Assembly: GCF_027497195.1 (NCBI RefSeq)
Contig: NZ_CP114905.1
Coordinates: forward strand, 3,582,001 to 3,646,000
From: Streptomyces sp. WMMC500
GTDB taxonomy: Bacteria > Actinomycetota > Actinomycetes > Streptomycetales > Streptomycetaceae
Reading direction: 5' to 3'
Length of the DNA: 64,000 bases
Position numbers and translations under genes: made by a program. The number at the start of each line of letters is the position of its first letter. Position 1 is the first letter of the stretch. Of this stretch, positions 43,589 through 52,775 are shown one piece after another. Under the pieces are notes generated by a model, which worked only from the letters and a program-made list of their open reading frames with translations, had not been told where the DNA came from and ran no database searches.

Positions 43589-44223
43589 TGCTGGCCGACG
43601 ACTCGACGCTGCTGCGCGAGGGCCTCGCCCGCCTCCTGGCCGACGAGGGCCACGACGTCACCGCCGCCGTGGGCGACGCCCCGGCCCTGCTCGCGGCGGT
43701 CGCCGCCGACCCGCCGGACGTCGCGGTCGTCGACGTCCGCATGCCCCCGGGCCACGCCGACGACGGCCTGCGCGCGGCGCTGGAGATCCGCGAACGGTGG
43801 CCGCAGACGGGGGTGCTGGTGCTGTCGCAGTACGTGGAGCGGCGCTACGCGGCGGAGTTGGTCACCGGCAGCACGGGCGGCGTCGGCTACCTGCTCAAGG
43901 ACCGCGTGGTCCAGGTCGACGAGTTCCTCGACGCGCTGGACCGCGTGGCGGCGGGCGGCACGGCCCTCGACCCCGAGGTCGTCCGCCGCCTCCTGGCCCA
44001 CAGCACCCGCGCGGACCCGCTGGACCGCCTCACGCCCCGCGAACGCGAGGTCCTGGACCGCATGGCCCAGGGCCACACCAACGCCGCCGTCGCCGCCCGC
44101 CTGCACATCTCGCAGAGCGCGGTGGAAAAGCACGTCAACGCCATCTTCGACAAGCTCGACCTGGGCCACACGGAGGGCTACAGCCGCCGGGTGCTGGCCA
44201 TCCTGCGCTACCTGGAGCCGTGA
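43579..44223 (+). CDS. NarL-family response regulator
   Basis: A 214-aa regulator. The receiver (1-120) has the acidic pair DD at 7-8, phospho-acceptor Asp52 in VAVVDVRMPP and Lys in YLLKDR. The LuxR/NarL helix-turn-helix (about 150-205) contains LTPREREVLDRMAQGHTNAA and SAVEKHVNAIFDKLDL. GTG 43579 lies inside the kinase gene. Target genes unknown. Confidence 0.94.
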   Translation: MRVVLADDSTLLREGLARLLADEGHDVTAAVGDAPALLAAVAADPPDVAVVDVRMPPGHADDGLRAALEIRERWPQTGVLVLSQYVERRYAAELVTGSTGGVGYLLKDRVVQVDEFLDALDRVAAGGTALDPEVVRRLLAHSTRADPLDRLTPREREVLDRMAQGHTNAAVAARLHISQSAVEKHVNAIFDKLDLGHTEGYSRRVLAILRYLEP

Positions 44224-44287
44224 CGTCCGCGGACCGCGGAGGTGACGCTCCGCCGTCCGGGTGAGCGAGCGCCGGCCCCGGCGCGGG

Positions 44288-44611
44288 TCAGCGCCCGAGC
44301 TTGCGCATGAGCTGGGCCTTGTTCATGGACGAGCGGCCGTGGATGTTGCGGCGGCGGGCCTCCGCGTAGAGCTGGTCGTACGTGGGGCCGCCCGGGCCCC
44401 GGTGCGAGCGCTGCCCGCCCCTGCGGCCCGGGGACATGTCCCGGACGGACGTACGGCTGGCGGTCCGGGACTCGCCCGTGCGGGCACGTTCCTTGTTCAC
44501 GGTCCGGGCGGCGATCTCCTCCGCCCGCTTCGTACCGGCGCCGCGCTTGCGGGCGCCCTCCTTGATGTGCTCGTACTGACGCTCCCGCTTGCGGCTCGCT
44601 CCACTGGGCAT
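44288..44611 (-). CDS. Small basic protein with Rho-N/SAP-like C-terminus
   Basis: A 107-aa basic protein. It opens MPSGASRKRERQYEHIKEGA; EEIAARTVNKERARTGE and a C-terminal PTYDQLYAEARRRNIHGRSS-MNKAQLMRKL follow, the last resembling a Rho-N-type nucleic-acid-binding helix pair. Relatives are often labelled plasmid stabilization protein, a name without strong evidence. GGGAGAGACC precedes ATG 44611. Probably binds nucleic acid. Confidence 0.85.
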   Translation of the reverse strand: MPSGASRKRERQYEHIKEGARKRGAGTKRAEEIAARTVNKERARTGESRTASRTSVRDMSPGRRGGQRSHRGPGGPTYDQLYAEARRRNIHGRSSMNKAQLMRKLGR

Positions 44612-44703
44612 GGTCTCTCCCTGGCACTCGGGTACGGACGGACCACACCATCGTGTGCCACACCGCATGCGGCATCAAACGGGCAATCTTCCCGTCCGGC
44701 GCG

Positions 44704-45633
44704 TCAGGCGCGCCGGTCTTTCCGCGGGGAGGCGGCGGGCCGCGGGGTGTGGCCGTACGAGGCCCTGCGGGTGGCGCGGCGGAGGATGGCCAGGATCGCC
44801 GGGCCCAGCGCCAGGATCGCCAGCGTGTTGGTGATCGCCCGGCCCGTGTCCCAGCCGGCGGTGGAGGTGAGCAGCGTGAACACCGCGAAGCGGTGCAGGT
44901 TCTCCAGCACCGGCGCGCCCGGGACGTAGGAGATGTGGCCGTCGTGGTACGGGACTTCGGCGTCGGTGACGAACGGCCAGAACCACAGGTTCATGAGGAA
45001 GCCGAAGACGTACGACACGGCGATGCCGTACGCGACGAGCATCGCGATCTCCGCCCGCCCGCGCACCCGCCGCGGCAGCAGCCCCGCGCCCATGCCGATC
45101 CACGCCGAGCACAGCATCTGGAACGGCAGCCACGGCCCCACCCCCGCCGTCAGCAGCGCGGAGGCGAACAGGGACGTGCAGCCCAGCACGAACCCGAAGC
45201 CGGGGCCGAAGACGCGGCCCGCGAGGACGAGCATGAAGAACACCGTCTCGATGCCCGCCGTGCCCGCGCCCAGGGGCCGCAGCGCGGCGTTGACCGCCGA
45301 GAGCACGCCCAGCATGGCCAGCGCCTTGGAGTCCATCCCGTTCTCGGAGAGTTCCGCGAGCACGACGACGATCAGGACGGGCAGGATGCCCATGAACACG
45401 AACGGCGCGTCCGGCCCGTGCTGCATGCTCTGCGGCTCGACCCGCACCAGCAGCGGCCACACGAACATCATCAGCCCCGCGAGCGACGCCAGCCCCAGCG
45501 TCACCGCCGAGCGCGGGCCCACCCGGATCGCCTGGTCCGCGCGGTCCCAGCGGCGCAGGTACGGGCCGGCGCCCCGCTCGTTCCCCTGCTCGTTCCCCTG
45601 CTCCTTCCGCGGCCCGCTCACCGGCCCGCTCAC
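44704..45633 (-). CDS. ECF transporter S component, probably cobalamin-specific
   Basis: A 309-aa membrane protein with about six hydrophobic segments (for example SAVTLGLASLAGLMMFVWPL, APFVFMGILPVLIVVVLAEL and ETVFFMLVLAGRVFGPGFGF). The fold type is that of substrate-binding S components of energy-coupling-factor transporters. The start is GTG 45633, which overlaps the stop of the ATPase gene as GTGA; a GTG at 45621 is an alternative. It is the fifth gene behind the minus-strand cobalamin riboswitch, which is the reason for proposing vitamin B12 or a corrinoid as substrate. The residues do not themselves show specificity. Confidence 0.82.
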   Translation of the reverse strand: MSGPVSGPRKEQGNEQGNERGAGPYLRRWDRADQAIRVGPRSAVTLGLASLAGLMMFVWPLLVRVEPQSMQHGPDAPFVFMGILPVLIVVVLAELSENGMDSKALAMLGVLSAVNAALRPLGAGTAGIETVFFMLVLAGRVFGPGFGFVLGCTSLFASALLTAGVGPWLPFQMLCSAWIGMGAGLLPRRVRGRAEIAMLVAYGIAVSYVFGFLMNLWFWPFVTDAEVPYHDGHISYVPGAPVLENLHRFAVFTLLTSTAGWDTGRAITNTLAILALGPAILAILRRATRRASYGHTPRPAASPRKDRRA

Positions 45634-47243
45634 CGGACGCCGCCCGGCAGCGCGGCCCGTACGTCGGCGACCGTGAGCCAGTCCGGGCCGAGGATCTTCG
45701 CCACCTGCGGGGCGAACGCGGGGGATCCGCCGAGGACTTCGGCGGCCGGCCCGTCGGAGACGATCTCGCCCTCGGCCATGACCACGACCCGGTCGGCGAC
45801 GGTGGCGACGAACTCCACGTCGTGGGTGGCGACGACCACCGCCCGGCCCTCGCCCGCGAGCGCCGCGACGGTGCGGCCGAGTGCGGCCTTGGCGGTGTAG
45901 TCGAGGCCGCGGGTCGGCTCGTCGAGAAGCATCACGGGCGGGGCGGCGGACAGTTGGACGGCGAGGACGAGGGCGAGGCGCTGGCCCTCGGAGAGGTCGC
46001 GCGGGTGCGCGGTGTCCTCGACGCCGGGCGCGATCCTGTCCAGCAGCGCGCGGCAGGTGCCGGCCGGGGCGTCGGACTCGGAGTCGGCGGCGGCGCACTC
46101 CTGCCCGACGGTCTCCAGGAACAGCAGGTCGCCGGCGGTCTGCGGCACCAGCCCGACGGTCTTGCGGGCCTTGGCGGCGGGCAGCGCGGCCGGGTCGACG
46201 CCGGCGACGTCCACGCTGCCGCCCTGCCGCGGCCCGGAGCCCTGCAGCGCCCACAGCAGGGAGGACTTGCCGGAGCCGTTGCGGCCCATGAGCGCGACGA
46301 CGCGCCCGGGGTGGAGGTCGAGCCCGACGCCGCGTACGGCGACGGTCCGGCCGTAGCGGACGACGACGCCGGTGCCGGTGAGGAGCGGCGGTTCTGCGGG
46401 TGTGCCGGCGGTACGGGCCGGGGGCGGGGCCTCGGTCAGGCCGGCCCGCAGCGGCGCCGCCAACCGGCGGGCGTCGCGTACGGACAGCGGCAGCGGCTCC
46501 CAGCCCGCCAGCCGGCCGAGGGCCACGATGGGCGGGGCGATCGGCACCTCACGCAGCACCGCGGCGGGGGTGCCGTCGCGTACGGTGCCGTCGCCCGGCA
46601 CGTACAGCATGCGGTCCGCGAAGGGGATGACGCGCTCCATGCGGTGCTCGGCCATCACGACCGTGGTGCCGAGGTCCTGCACCAGGCGGGCGAGGGTGGC
46701 GAGCACGTCCTCGGCGGCGGTCGGGTCGAGCGCGGAGGTGGGTTCGTCGAGGACGAGGACGTGGGGGTGGGTGGTGAGCACGGAGCCGAGGGCGACGCGC
46801 TGCTGCTGCCCGCCGGAGAGCGTGCGCAGCGCGCGGCGCCGGAGGTCGGCGATGCCGAGGAGGTCCAGGGTCTCCTCCACCCGGCGGCGCATCACCTGGG
46901 GCGCCAGGCCGAGTTGCTCCATGCCGTACGCCAGCTCCTCCTCCACGATGTCGGTGACGAACCCGGCCAGCGGGTCCTGCCCCACCACGCCGACGAGGTG
47001 CGCGAACTCACGCGGCGGGCGGGCGCGGGTGCTCACCCCGGCGACGGACACGGTGCCTTCGAGGTGACCGCCGGTGAAGTGCGGCACGAGGCCGTTGAGG
47101 GTGCCCAGGAGGGTCGACTTGCCGGCTCCGGTGCGGCCGGCGACGAGCACCAGCTCCCCTTCGCCGATCGACAGGGTGACGTCGGCGACCACGGCCTCGT
47201 CGCGGCCGTGGTACCAGAAGGCGACGTCTGCCAGCTCGATCAC
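45630..47243 (-). CDS. ECF transporter ATPase, two ABC domains on one chain (EcfA-EcfA')
   Basis: A 537-aa protein with two complete ABC ATPase domains. Domain 1 has Walker A GRTGAGKST (36-44), Q-loop GQDP, signature LSGGQQQRVALG and Walker B VLVLDEPTSALDP. Domain 2 has Walker A GRNGSGKSS, signature LSEGQRLALVLA and Walker B VMLLDEPTRGLDY, with switch His in VVATHDVEF. The first switch is VMAEHRMERV. A linker of about 80 residues joins them. The fused pair powers the T and S components. GTG 47243 overlaps the EcfT stop (GTGA); its own stop overlaps the S-component start. Confidence 0.93.
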   Translation of the reverse strand: MIELADVAFWYHGRDEAVVADVTLSIGEGELVLVAGRTGAGKSTLLGTLNGLVPHFTGGHLEGTVSVAGVSTRARPPREFAHLVGVVGQDPLAGFVTDIVEEELAYGMEQLGLAPQVMRRRVEETLDLLGIADLRRRALRTLSGGQQQRVALGSVLTTHPHVLVLDEPTSALDPTAAEDVLATLARLVQDLGTTVVMAEHRMERVIPFADRMLYVPGDGTVRDGTPAAVLREVPIAPPIVALGRLAGWEPLPLSVRDARRLAAPLRAGLTEAPPPARTAGTPAEPPLLTGTGVVVRYGRTVAVRGVGLDLHPGRVVALMGRNGSGKSSLLWALQGSGPRQGGSVDVAGVDPAALPAAKARKTVGLVPQTAGDLLFLETVGQECAAADSESDAPAGTCRALLDRIAPGVEDTAHPRDLSEGQRLALVLAVQLSAAPPVMLLDEPTRGLDYTAKAALGRTVAALAGEGRAVVVATHDVEFVATVADRVVVMAEGEIVSDGPAAEVLGGSPAFAPQVAKILGPDWLTVADVRAALPGGVR

Positions 47244-48457
47244 GCGGGTACCTCTTTGCGGTGGTGGCCTGGAGGGTCGGCTGGGTCGGCTGCGTCCGGG
47301 TCTTCGGTGTCGGCCGGGTCGTCGGGGTCGTCGGTGTCCGCCGCCGGCGCACCGCCGTGCGGGGACTCCGGCGGCGGTGAGAGGAACGCCGGCAGCACGC
47401 CGAGCAGCACCCCCGCCAGCGGCGCCCAGGAGAGCATCGGCCAGGACAGGGTGGTCAGGGACGGGTTGAGGTTCAGCGGGTCGACGCTGGAGGTGGTCCA
47501 GAGCACCGCGGCGACGCCGGCGCCGCTGCCGGCGACGACCAGCTCGGGCAGCCGCCACCGGTCCGGCCGGTACCGGGTGCGCTGGACCCGGGCCCCGGCC
47601 AGCCGGAAGCCGACGAGCGCGACGGCGGCGCTGGGCAGCAGCAGCGGCCCCGCGAGGTAGCGCGGCGTGGTGCCGTCGAGGGTGGCGTAGACCCCGACGC
47701 ACACCCCGAGCAGGCCGACGATCATCAGCGTGCCGGTGAGCAGCCGGGCCCGTGCGGCGGCCCGGCCGGCGCGGCCGTAGCCCCGCGAGTCCATCGACGC
47801 CGCCAGCAGCAGCGAGCGGTCGAGCGCGTCGGCGAGGACCGGGATGACGATCGCGCGCAGCGCGCGGATACGTCCGTCGGCGCTGCCGCCGCGCAGCTTG
47901 CGCGCCCGCCGCACCCGCAGCGCGCTCTCGGCCAGTTGCGGGAAGACGGACAGCGCGATGACGACGGCGGTGCCGACCTCGTACAGCGCCGACGGCATCG
48001 CCTTCAGCAGCCGCTTCGGATTGGCCAGTGCGTTGGCCGCGCCGACGCAGACGATCATCGTGGCCAGCCGCAGCCCGTCGTAGAGCCCGCCGAGCAGCGA
48101 CTCGGCGGAGACGTCGCCGAAGAGCCGGATGCCGGCGGCCCACGCCGGCAGCGGGATCTCCGGCAGCCGCACCAGGATCGTCGAGCCCTCACCGCCGCCG
48201 AAGACGAAGCGGAAGAAGACCCGGATGAGCAAGATGAGGGCGCCGAGCCACAGGTAGAGCCGGAACGCCATGGCCCAGGGCGCGTCGGAACGGCGGGCGA
48301 CGACCACGTGGCAGGCGACCGCGACGACGGTCAGCAGGAGCCACGGGTTCGTCGTCCGGCTCGCCGCCACGGCCAGCCCCAGCGCCCAGATCCACCAGGC
48401 GGCCGGGTGCAGGTCGCGGGGGAGGAAGTACGTGCCGAGCACGCCCCGGCGGCTCAC
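47240..48457 (-). CDS. ECF transporter T component (CbiQ/EcfT family)
   Basis: A 405-aa membrane protein. Hydrophobic segments such as AWWIWALGLAVAASRTTNPW and AMAFRLYLWLGALILLIRVF surround the EcfT coupling region. There, LAESALRVRRARKLRGGSADGRIRALRAI and LAASMDSRGYGRAG contain the Ala-Arg-Gly/SRGYGR signatures that touch the ATPase. The C-terminal 50 residues are Asp/Pro-rich and cytoplasmic. GTG 48457 (GTGA overlap with the upstream stop) is preferred to GTG 48496. It transmits ATP-driven movement to the S component. Confidence 0.9.
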   Translation of the reverse strand: MSRRGVLGTYFLPRDLHPAAWWIWALGLAVAASRTTNPWLLLTVVAVACHVVVARRSDAPWAMAFRLYLWLGALILLIRVFFRFVFGGGEGSTILVRLPEIPLPAWAAGIRLFGDVSAESLLGGLYDGLRLATMIVCVGAANALANPKRLLKAMPSALYEVGTAVVIALSVFPQLAESALRVRRARKLRGGSADGRIRALRAIVIPVLADALDRSLLLAASMDSRGYGRAGRAAARARLLTGTLMIVGLLGVCVGVYATLDGTTPRYLAGPLLLPSAAVALVGFRLAGARVQRTRYRPDRWRLPELVVAGSGAGVAAVLWTTSSVDPLNLNPSLTTLSWPMLSWAPLAGVLLGVLPAFLSPPPESPHGGAPAADTDDPDDPADTEDPDAADPADPPGHHRKEVPA

Positions 48458-49581
48458 CCTTCCCGTGCCCGCCGGCGGCGCCTGGCGGTGACCCACGTCG
48501 CCGCCGCCAGGACCACGAGCGCCCCGGCCGCAGCCCAGGGTGCGAGGTCGCTGGCGCCGGACTCCTCGCGGATCGCCTCGGTGACGTCGCGGGCGTCCTC
48601 GCCGCCGGTGAACTTCACGTTGTCGCCGGGGTCGCGGGCGGTGCCGTCTTCTGCCGAGGGGCCGGCGCCGTCGCGGGGGCGGGGCGGAGGGAGCGCCTTG
48701 CCGTTCTCGTCACGGGCTCCGGTGCCGTCGCCCGTGCCGCCGGGGTCTTCGGCGGAGCCGCCGGGGGCGCCCGCGCCGCCCGGGTCCGTACCGCCGCCGG
48801 TGGCGCCGCCCGTACCGCCGTCCGTGCCGCCGCCGCTCGCGCCGCCGTCCGCCGCGGAGCCGCCGGAGCCGCCTGACCCGCCGCCGAGGCCGGGCTGCTG
48901 CTCACCGGGGTTGTTCGACTTCGGGGGCGGCTCGTCGGGGGCGTTGCAGGGGCGGTTGCCGGTGCCGGGGCGGACGGCGGCGATGCGCGGCTCGGGGTTG
49001 GAGTCGGCGGAGGCGTTGAGGGAGAAGGACCAGCCTTCGAACCCGCCGGGGACGAAGTCGCGGTTCTTCACCCCCCACTGGCTGTACTCCCAGGCGCAGT
49101 TGTTGCCCGCGTGCCAGTACGACCAGTAGGCCGCGGCGGGCGGGGTGTCGATGCAGCGCTCGCGGTAGCCCTCGTTGCCCCGGACCGGGATCCCCTCGGT
49201 CGCCGACGGGCGGTTCTCGACCCGGCAGATGAACGACTCGCCCCAGCGCTGCACGCCCTCGATCTGGAAGCCGGCGCCCTTCAGCGCGTCGAGCCCGGTC
49301 CCCGGGGCGCTGCCCGGGTAGCAGCGGACGATGGTGGTGCCGCCGAGGTCCTGGAAGTCGACGACGACCGTGACGCCGGTGGAGTTCTTGCAGAACCCCG
49401 CGTGGCCCTTGCTCTGGTCGACCGCGTGCGCGCCGCCGGGGGCGGCGGCGAGCGCGGCGGCGGTCAGGGCGGTGGCCGCGAGCACGCGGGGGACGCGGTG
49501 GCGCCGCGGTCCGGCGTACGCGGGTGCCGGGCCCGGGGGCGTACGAGGTGAGGGCGGAACGGGCGTGCGGGAGTGCGTCAT
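48454..49581 (-). CDS. Secreted, membrane-anchored SCO2322-family-like protein
   Basis: A 375-aa protein. The signal peptide is in residues 28-53 (VPRVLAATALTAAALAAAPG, cleavage near AHA). The globular domain (about 54-210) is rich in Trp, Cys and Gly: GFCKNSTGVTVVVDFQDLGG, RWGESFICRVENRP and WSYWHAGNNCAWEYSQWGVK, with six Cys that could form disulfides. This is the DUF4430-like, SCO2322-type domain found next to ECF genes. A Gly/Asp-rich linker leads to a C-terminal membrane anchor (LAPWAAAGALVVLAAATWVT) and an Arg-rich tail. It overlaps both neighbours by 4 bases. Likely an extracellular substrate-binding helper of the transporter. Confidence 0.78.
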   Translation of the reverse strand: MTHSRTPVPPSPRTPPGPAPAYAGPRRHRVPRVLAATALTAAALAAAPGGAHAVDQSKGHAGFCKNSTGVTVVVDFQDLGGTTIVRCYPGSAPGTGLDALKGAGFQIEGVQRWGESFICRVENRPSATEGIPVRGNEGYRERCIDTPPAAAYWSYWHAGNNCAWEYSQWGVKNRDFVPGGFEGWSFSLNASADSNPEPRIAAVRPGTGNRPCNAPDEPPPKSNNPGEQQPGLGGGSGGSGGSAADGGASGGGTDGGTGGATGGGTDPGGAGAPGGSAEDPGGTGDGTGARDENGKALPPPRPRDGAGPSAEDGTARDPGDNVKFTGGEDARDVTEAIREESGASDLAPWAAAGALVVLAAATWVTARRRRRAREG

Positions 49582-52466
49582 GCGGTCACCGCCTTACGGC
49601 TGTCGTTCCTGCGGGTACGGATGCGGTTGAGGTGGCGTACGACGACGTACGCGGCGGCGGCCGTGCCCAGGGCAGCGGCGGTGACGAGCGCGGCCAGGGC
49701 CCAGCCGGGCAGGCCGTCGTCGCCCCCGTGCCCCTGTGCCCGCTCGTCGGCCGCGGCCTTCTCGGCGAGCGCGGCGGCGGCCGGCAGCGTCACGGCGGGG
49801 GCGACGGGCGAGCCGGGCGCGCTGGTCCAGGAGGCGCCGGCCACCCCGGGGGCGACGGCGGCGCTGGTCCGCGGGTCGCTGCGCCGCTCGCCGGGGGCGG
49901 CGGCCATGCCGCCGTCGGCGCGCAGCATCGCGCCGAGGGCGCGGGCGGTGGCGGTGGCGTCGAGGCCGGCCGCCTGCCGGCCGCCGGCGACGAGGGCGCT
50001 GAGGACGACGTCGGGGGCGCTGTCGGGGTCGGTGTCCTTGCGGACGAGGCCGTTGTCGCCGGGGGCGGTGTTCAGGGCGGTGGCGGCGGCGGTGAGGGCG
50101 TCGAGGCGCTGGGGGGACCAGTCGTCGGGTACGGAGGCGGCGCCGGGCGCGCCGCCGCCGGGGGTGCTGCCATCGGCCGGGCCCTCGCCGGGTGCGCCGC
50201 CGCCGGAACCGGCGCCGGACGCCGCGGCACCGTCGCCGCCGTCCGGCGCCGCCGTGCTCTGTGCCCCGTCTGCCCGGTCCGCCGCCGGCTGCCCGGCCGT
50301 ATTCGACGCCCGCGCGTTCAGCGCCACCGTCGCCGCGGCCGTGGCCGCCAGGTCGCCCGACGCGCAGTCGTCCTCGCCCGGCAGCATCGCCTCGGGGAAG
50401 GTCCCGTCCGCGCACTGGTGTTCCGCCAGCACGTCCAGCGCGGCCCCGGCCGCCGCGGCCGAGTCCGGGTCCGCGGCGGTCGCCACGGCCGCCCACGCGT
50501 GGCGCTGCGTCGACCCGCTCTTGTCGCCGTGCACGCCGGTGTCGGCGAACCGGCCCTCGTCCGTCCGCAGCTCCGCCAGGTCGGCGTCGAGCCGGCCGGC
50601 GGTCGCGGCGGCGTCCGTCGGAGCACCGGCCGGAGCGTCCGTCCCGCCCAGGCGGAAGCCCGCGACGACGCGCAGTTTGGCCAGCGGCTCGGCGTAGGCG
50701 GCGGGACCGTCCTCGTACGGAACGCCGTGGGCGTACGCCGCGACGGAGTCCCCGGCGAGCAGGAAGCGCGCCGCCCGCGCCGCCGCCTCCGGCTGCTCGC
50801 CGAGCACCAGCAGGGCCAGGACCAGGTCCGCGGTGGCGTCGTAGTCCACGAACCGGCGGCCGTCCTGGGTGACTTCGACGTGGTCGCCGTCGACGAGGCG
50901 GTCGGCCAGGTAACGGCCGAGCCGCCCGGCGGGGGTGTCGGGGGCGGGCCGGGAGCTGTCGGCGGCCGGTTCCACGGGGGTGCCGCCGGTGGAGCCGGGG
51001 GGCGGTGCGGGGCGGCCGGTGTCGGGGTCGCCGTCGCGGTCCGGGGCGCCGCGGTCGCCGGAGGCGCCGGGGCCGCCGGAGCCGCCGCCGGTGCCACCCT
51101 TGCCGCCGGGGGTTCCGCCGCCCCCGGCCGGCGGGTCGTCGGAGCCGCCCGGCCCGCCCGGCCCGTTCGGCCCGCCCGGCTCGTTCGGGTTCCCGGGCTC
51201 GTTCGGCTCGTGGGGGTCCCCGCCGCCCGGCGGGGAGTCGCCCTGCGTCAGCTCGTAGAACCCGGTCCGCGCCAGCCCCAGCGACGCCTGCGCGCTGGCT
51301 CGTACCCACGTGTCGAGGCCGACGATGCCGCCGGTACGCGCCGCCTCGTACTCGGCCGGCGTGTACGCGATGGCCCCCACGTGCTCACCCAGCACCCCGC
51401 CCGCGTCCGCCTCCGTGGCCTGCGCGGACGCGAGGTAGGCCGCGCCCTTCCCGACCGCGGCGCCGGCGCCCCCGGCCTCGGCGAGGGCCTGCACGATCAG
51501 CCCCGTGCTGTTGGTGTTCGGCGCCTCGGTGCTCACGCCGCCGCCCCAGCCGCCGCCCGCGTCCTGACGGCCCTTCAGCCACGCGACCGTACGGCCGATG
51601 GGTCCTTCGAGCCCGGTGGCGCCGGCCTCCCGGGCGGCGAGCAGGGCGGACAGCGCCAGCCCGGTGGCGTCCCCGTCGGGCGCGGACTGCCCGAACTCCT
51701 TGCCCTCGTCGCACGTCGAGAGCTTCCGGCCGTCCTCGGTGACGTGGTCGCCCGTCTCGTCGGTGGGGACGTAGCCGAAGAAGATCCGGAAGTACCCCTC
51801 GGAACACTGCTGCGCGAGCAGGGTGTCGAGGGCGAGCCGGTCGTTCTCGTCCACCCCCGCGAGACCGATGACGGCGAGGGCCTGCCCGAACATGTTGGCG
51901 TTGTTGCTGACGAAGTCGGCGAGGTCGGGGTCCTTGGAGTAGTCGCTGACCCGGCCCTTGTCCGGGCCCGAGCGCATGATGGCGCCCTGGGTCTCGGCGA
52001 CCATGTCGTAGCCGCCGAAGTCCCGCGGGTCGCGGCCCGACACCTCGGCGGCGACGAGGGTCTTGGCCGCGGCGCCGCCGGTGATCACGGCGTCGTAGCC
52101 CTGGTCGGGCACCAGGCCGTCCCAGGTGAAGTAGTCGCTCGCGTGCTTGCCCTCGTCCAGGTACGCGGCGACGGGCTCGGCCAGCTCGCCGTCGCCGGAG
52201 GCGTGCAGCGCGAAGAGGACGTCGATCATCAGGCCGTGGTCGGGGAGGGCCCCGCCCAGCGGGTTGCGGATCGTGCCGTCGTCGGCGAGCTGCGCCTCCA
52301 GCCAGCGGGAGGCGGAGCGGGCCGCGGCGAGATCGGCGGCGGCGTCGGCCCGCGCGGGCGGCGGCGGGACGCCGACGGCGAGCGTTCCGGCGGTGAGTAC
52401 GGCGCAGAGCGCGCCGGCGGCGGCGCGCACGCGGGTGCGTACCGGCCGGTCAGACGACGGACGCAC
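49578..52466 (-). CDS. Secreted prenyltransferase/squalene-oxidase-repeat protein with two alpha/alpha-barrel halves
   Basis: A 962-aa protein. GTG 52466 starts a signal peptide (RTRVRAAAGALCAVLTAGTL, cleavage near ARA). Residues 45-400 hold helical repeats typical of terpene-cyclase-like alpha/alpha barrels: SASRWLEAQLADDGTIRNPL, HGLMIDVLFAL, TNSTGLIVQALAEAGGAGAA. A Pro/Gly-rich linker (about 409-510) leads to a second repeat block (about 515-900), with DYDATADLVLALLVLGEQPE and QRHAWAAVATAADPD. A C-terminal membrane span follows (WALAALVTAAALGTAAAAYV), without an LPXTG/LAXTG. The fold is that of intrinsic factor and transcobalamin. It is the first gene after the cobalamin riboswitch and is coupled (ATGA) to the next gene. 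B12 binding is inferred from context. Confidence 0.82.
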   Translation of the reverse strand: MRPSSDRPVRTRVRAAAGALCAVLTAGTLAVGVPPPPARADAAADLAAARSASRWLEAQLADDGTIRNPLGGALPDHGLMIDVLFALHASGDGELAEPVAAYLDEGKHASDYFTWDGLVPDQGYDAVITGGAAAKTLVAAEVSGRDPRDFGGYDMVAETQGAIMRSGPDKGRVSDYSKDPDLADFVSNNANMFGQALAVIGLAGVDENDRLALDTLLAQQCSEGYFRIFFGYVPTDETGDHVTEDGRKLSTCDEGKEFGQSAPDGDATGLALSALLAAREAGATGLEGPIGRTVAWLKGRQDAGGGWGGGVSTEAPNTNSTGLIVQALAEAGGAGAAVGKGAAYLASAQATEADAGGVLGEHVGAIAYTPAEYEAARTGGIVGLDTWVRASAQASLGLARTGFYELTQGDSPPGGGDPHEPNEPGNPNEPGGPNGPGGPGGSDDPPAGGGGTPGGKGGTGGGSGGPGASGDRGAPDRDGDPDTGRPAPPPGSTGGTPVEPAADSSRPAPDTPAGRLGRYLADRLVDGDHVEVTQDGRRFVDYDATADLVLALLVLGEQPEAAARAARFLLAGDSVAAYAHGVPYEDGPAAYAEPLAKLRVVAGFRLGGTDAPAGAPTDAAATAGRLDADLAELRTDEGRFADTGVHGDKSGSTQRHAWAAVATAADPDSAAAAGAALDVLAEHQCADGTFPEAMLPGEDDCASGDLAATAAATVALNARASNTAGQPAADRADGAQSTAAPDGGDGAAASGAGSGGGAPGEGPADGSTPGGGAPGAASVPDDWSPQRLDALTAAATALNTAPGDNGLVRKDTDPDSAPDVVLSALVAGGRQAAGLDATATARALGAMLRADGGMAAAPGERRSDPRTSAAVAPGVAGASWTSAPGSPVAPAVTLPAAAALAEKAAADERAQGHGGDDGLPGWALAALVTAAALGTAAAAYVVVRHLNRIRTRRNDSRKAVTA

Positions 52467-52561
52467 GCTGCGCCACCCCCAGTCCGGAGCGAGCGGAGGG
52501 GAGCACACCGTTTGCGGCACCCGACGTCACCCCTGCACATTCGCGACAGTGGTTCGACATC

Positions 52562-52655
52562 ACCGCCCGTGTGGTGGACCCGACTTGTCACCTCGGTGAC
52601 CTACGGTTGCGCGACAGTGCCGGACTTCGACCGGCTTCCCCGACGCGGGCGGCAT
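52562..52655 (-). ncRNA. Cobalamin (B12) riboswitch
   Basis: On the minus strand the conserved core GGGGAAGCCGGTCGAAGTCC is followed by GGCACTGTCGCGCAACCGTA, as in AdoCbl-class B12 elements. A hairpin GGTCACCGAGGTGACAAG and the 3' B12-box-like AGTCGGGTCCACC come next. GCCGCCCG at the 5' end can pair with CGGGCGGT at the 3' end to close P1. It lies about 100 bases before the double-barrel protein gene, so it should switch off the five-gene ECF operon when B12 is plentiful. Confidence 0.88.
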
Positions 52656-52775
52656 GTATGAAGTTGTCAGTATTCGAACGGACGGAGCATAGCACCGGCC
52701 CCGAGCAGCGCGGTACGGCGCACAACGGGGCGCGGGGTCGGCCCTGTCGGGCGTGGATCCCGCCGCCCTGCGGGG

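Noticed and set aside
44288..44611. Plasmid stabilization function for the small basic protein
   Set aside because: The name is inherited annotation. Nothing in the sequence or context indicates a plasmid or a toxin-antitoxin pair.
49578..52466. Terpene cyclase or prenyltransferase activity for the barrel proteins
   Set aside because: They are secreted, lack the DxDD and DDxxD catalytic motifs and lie behind B12 riboswitches, so the shared barrel fold is better explained by ligand binding.
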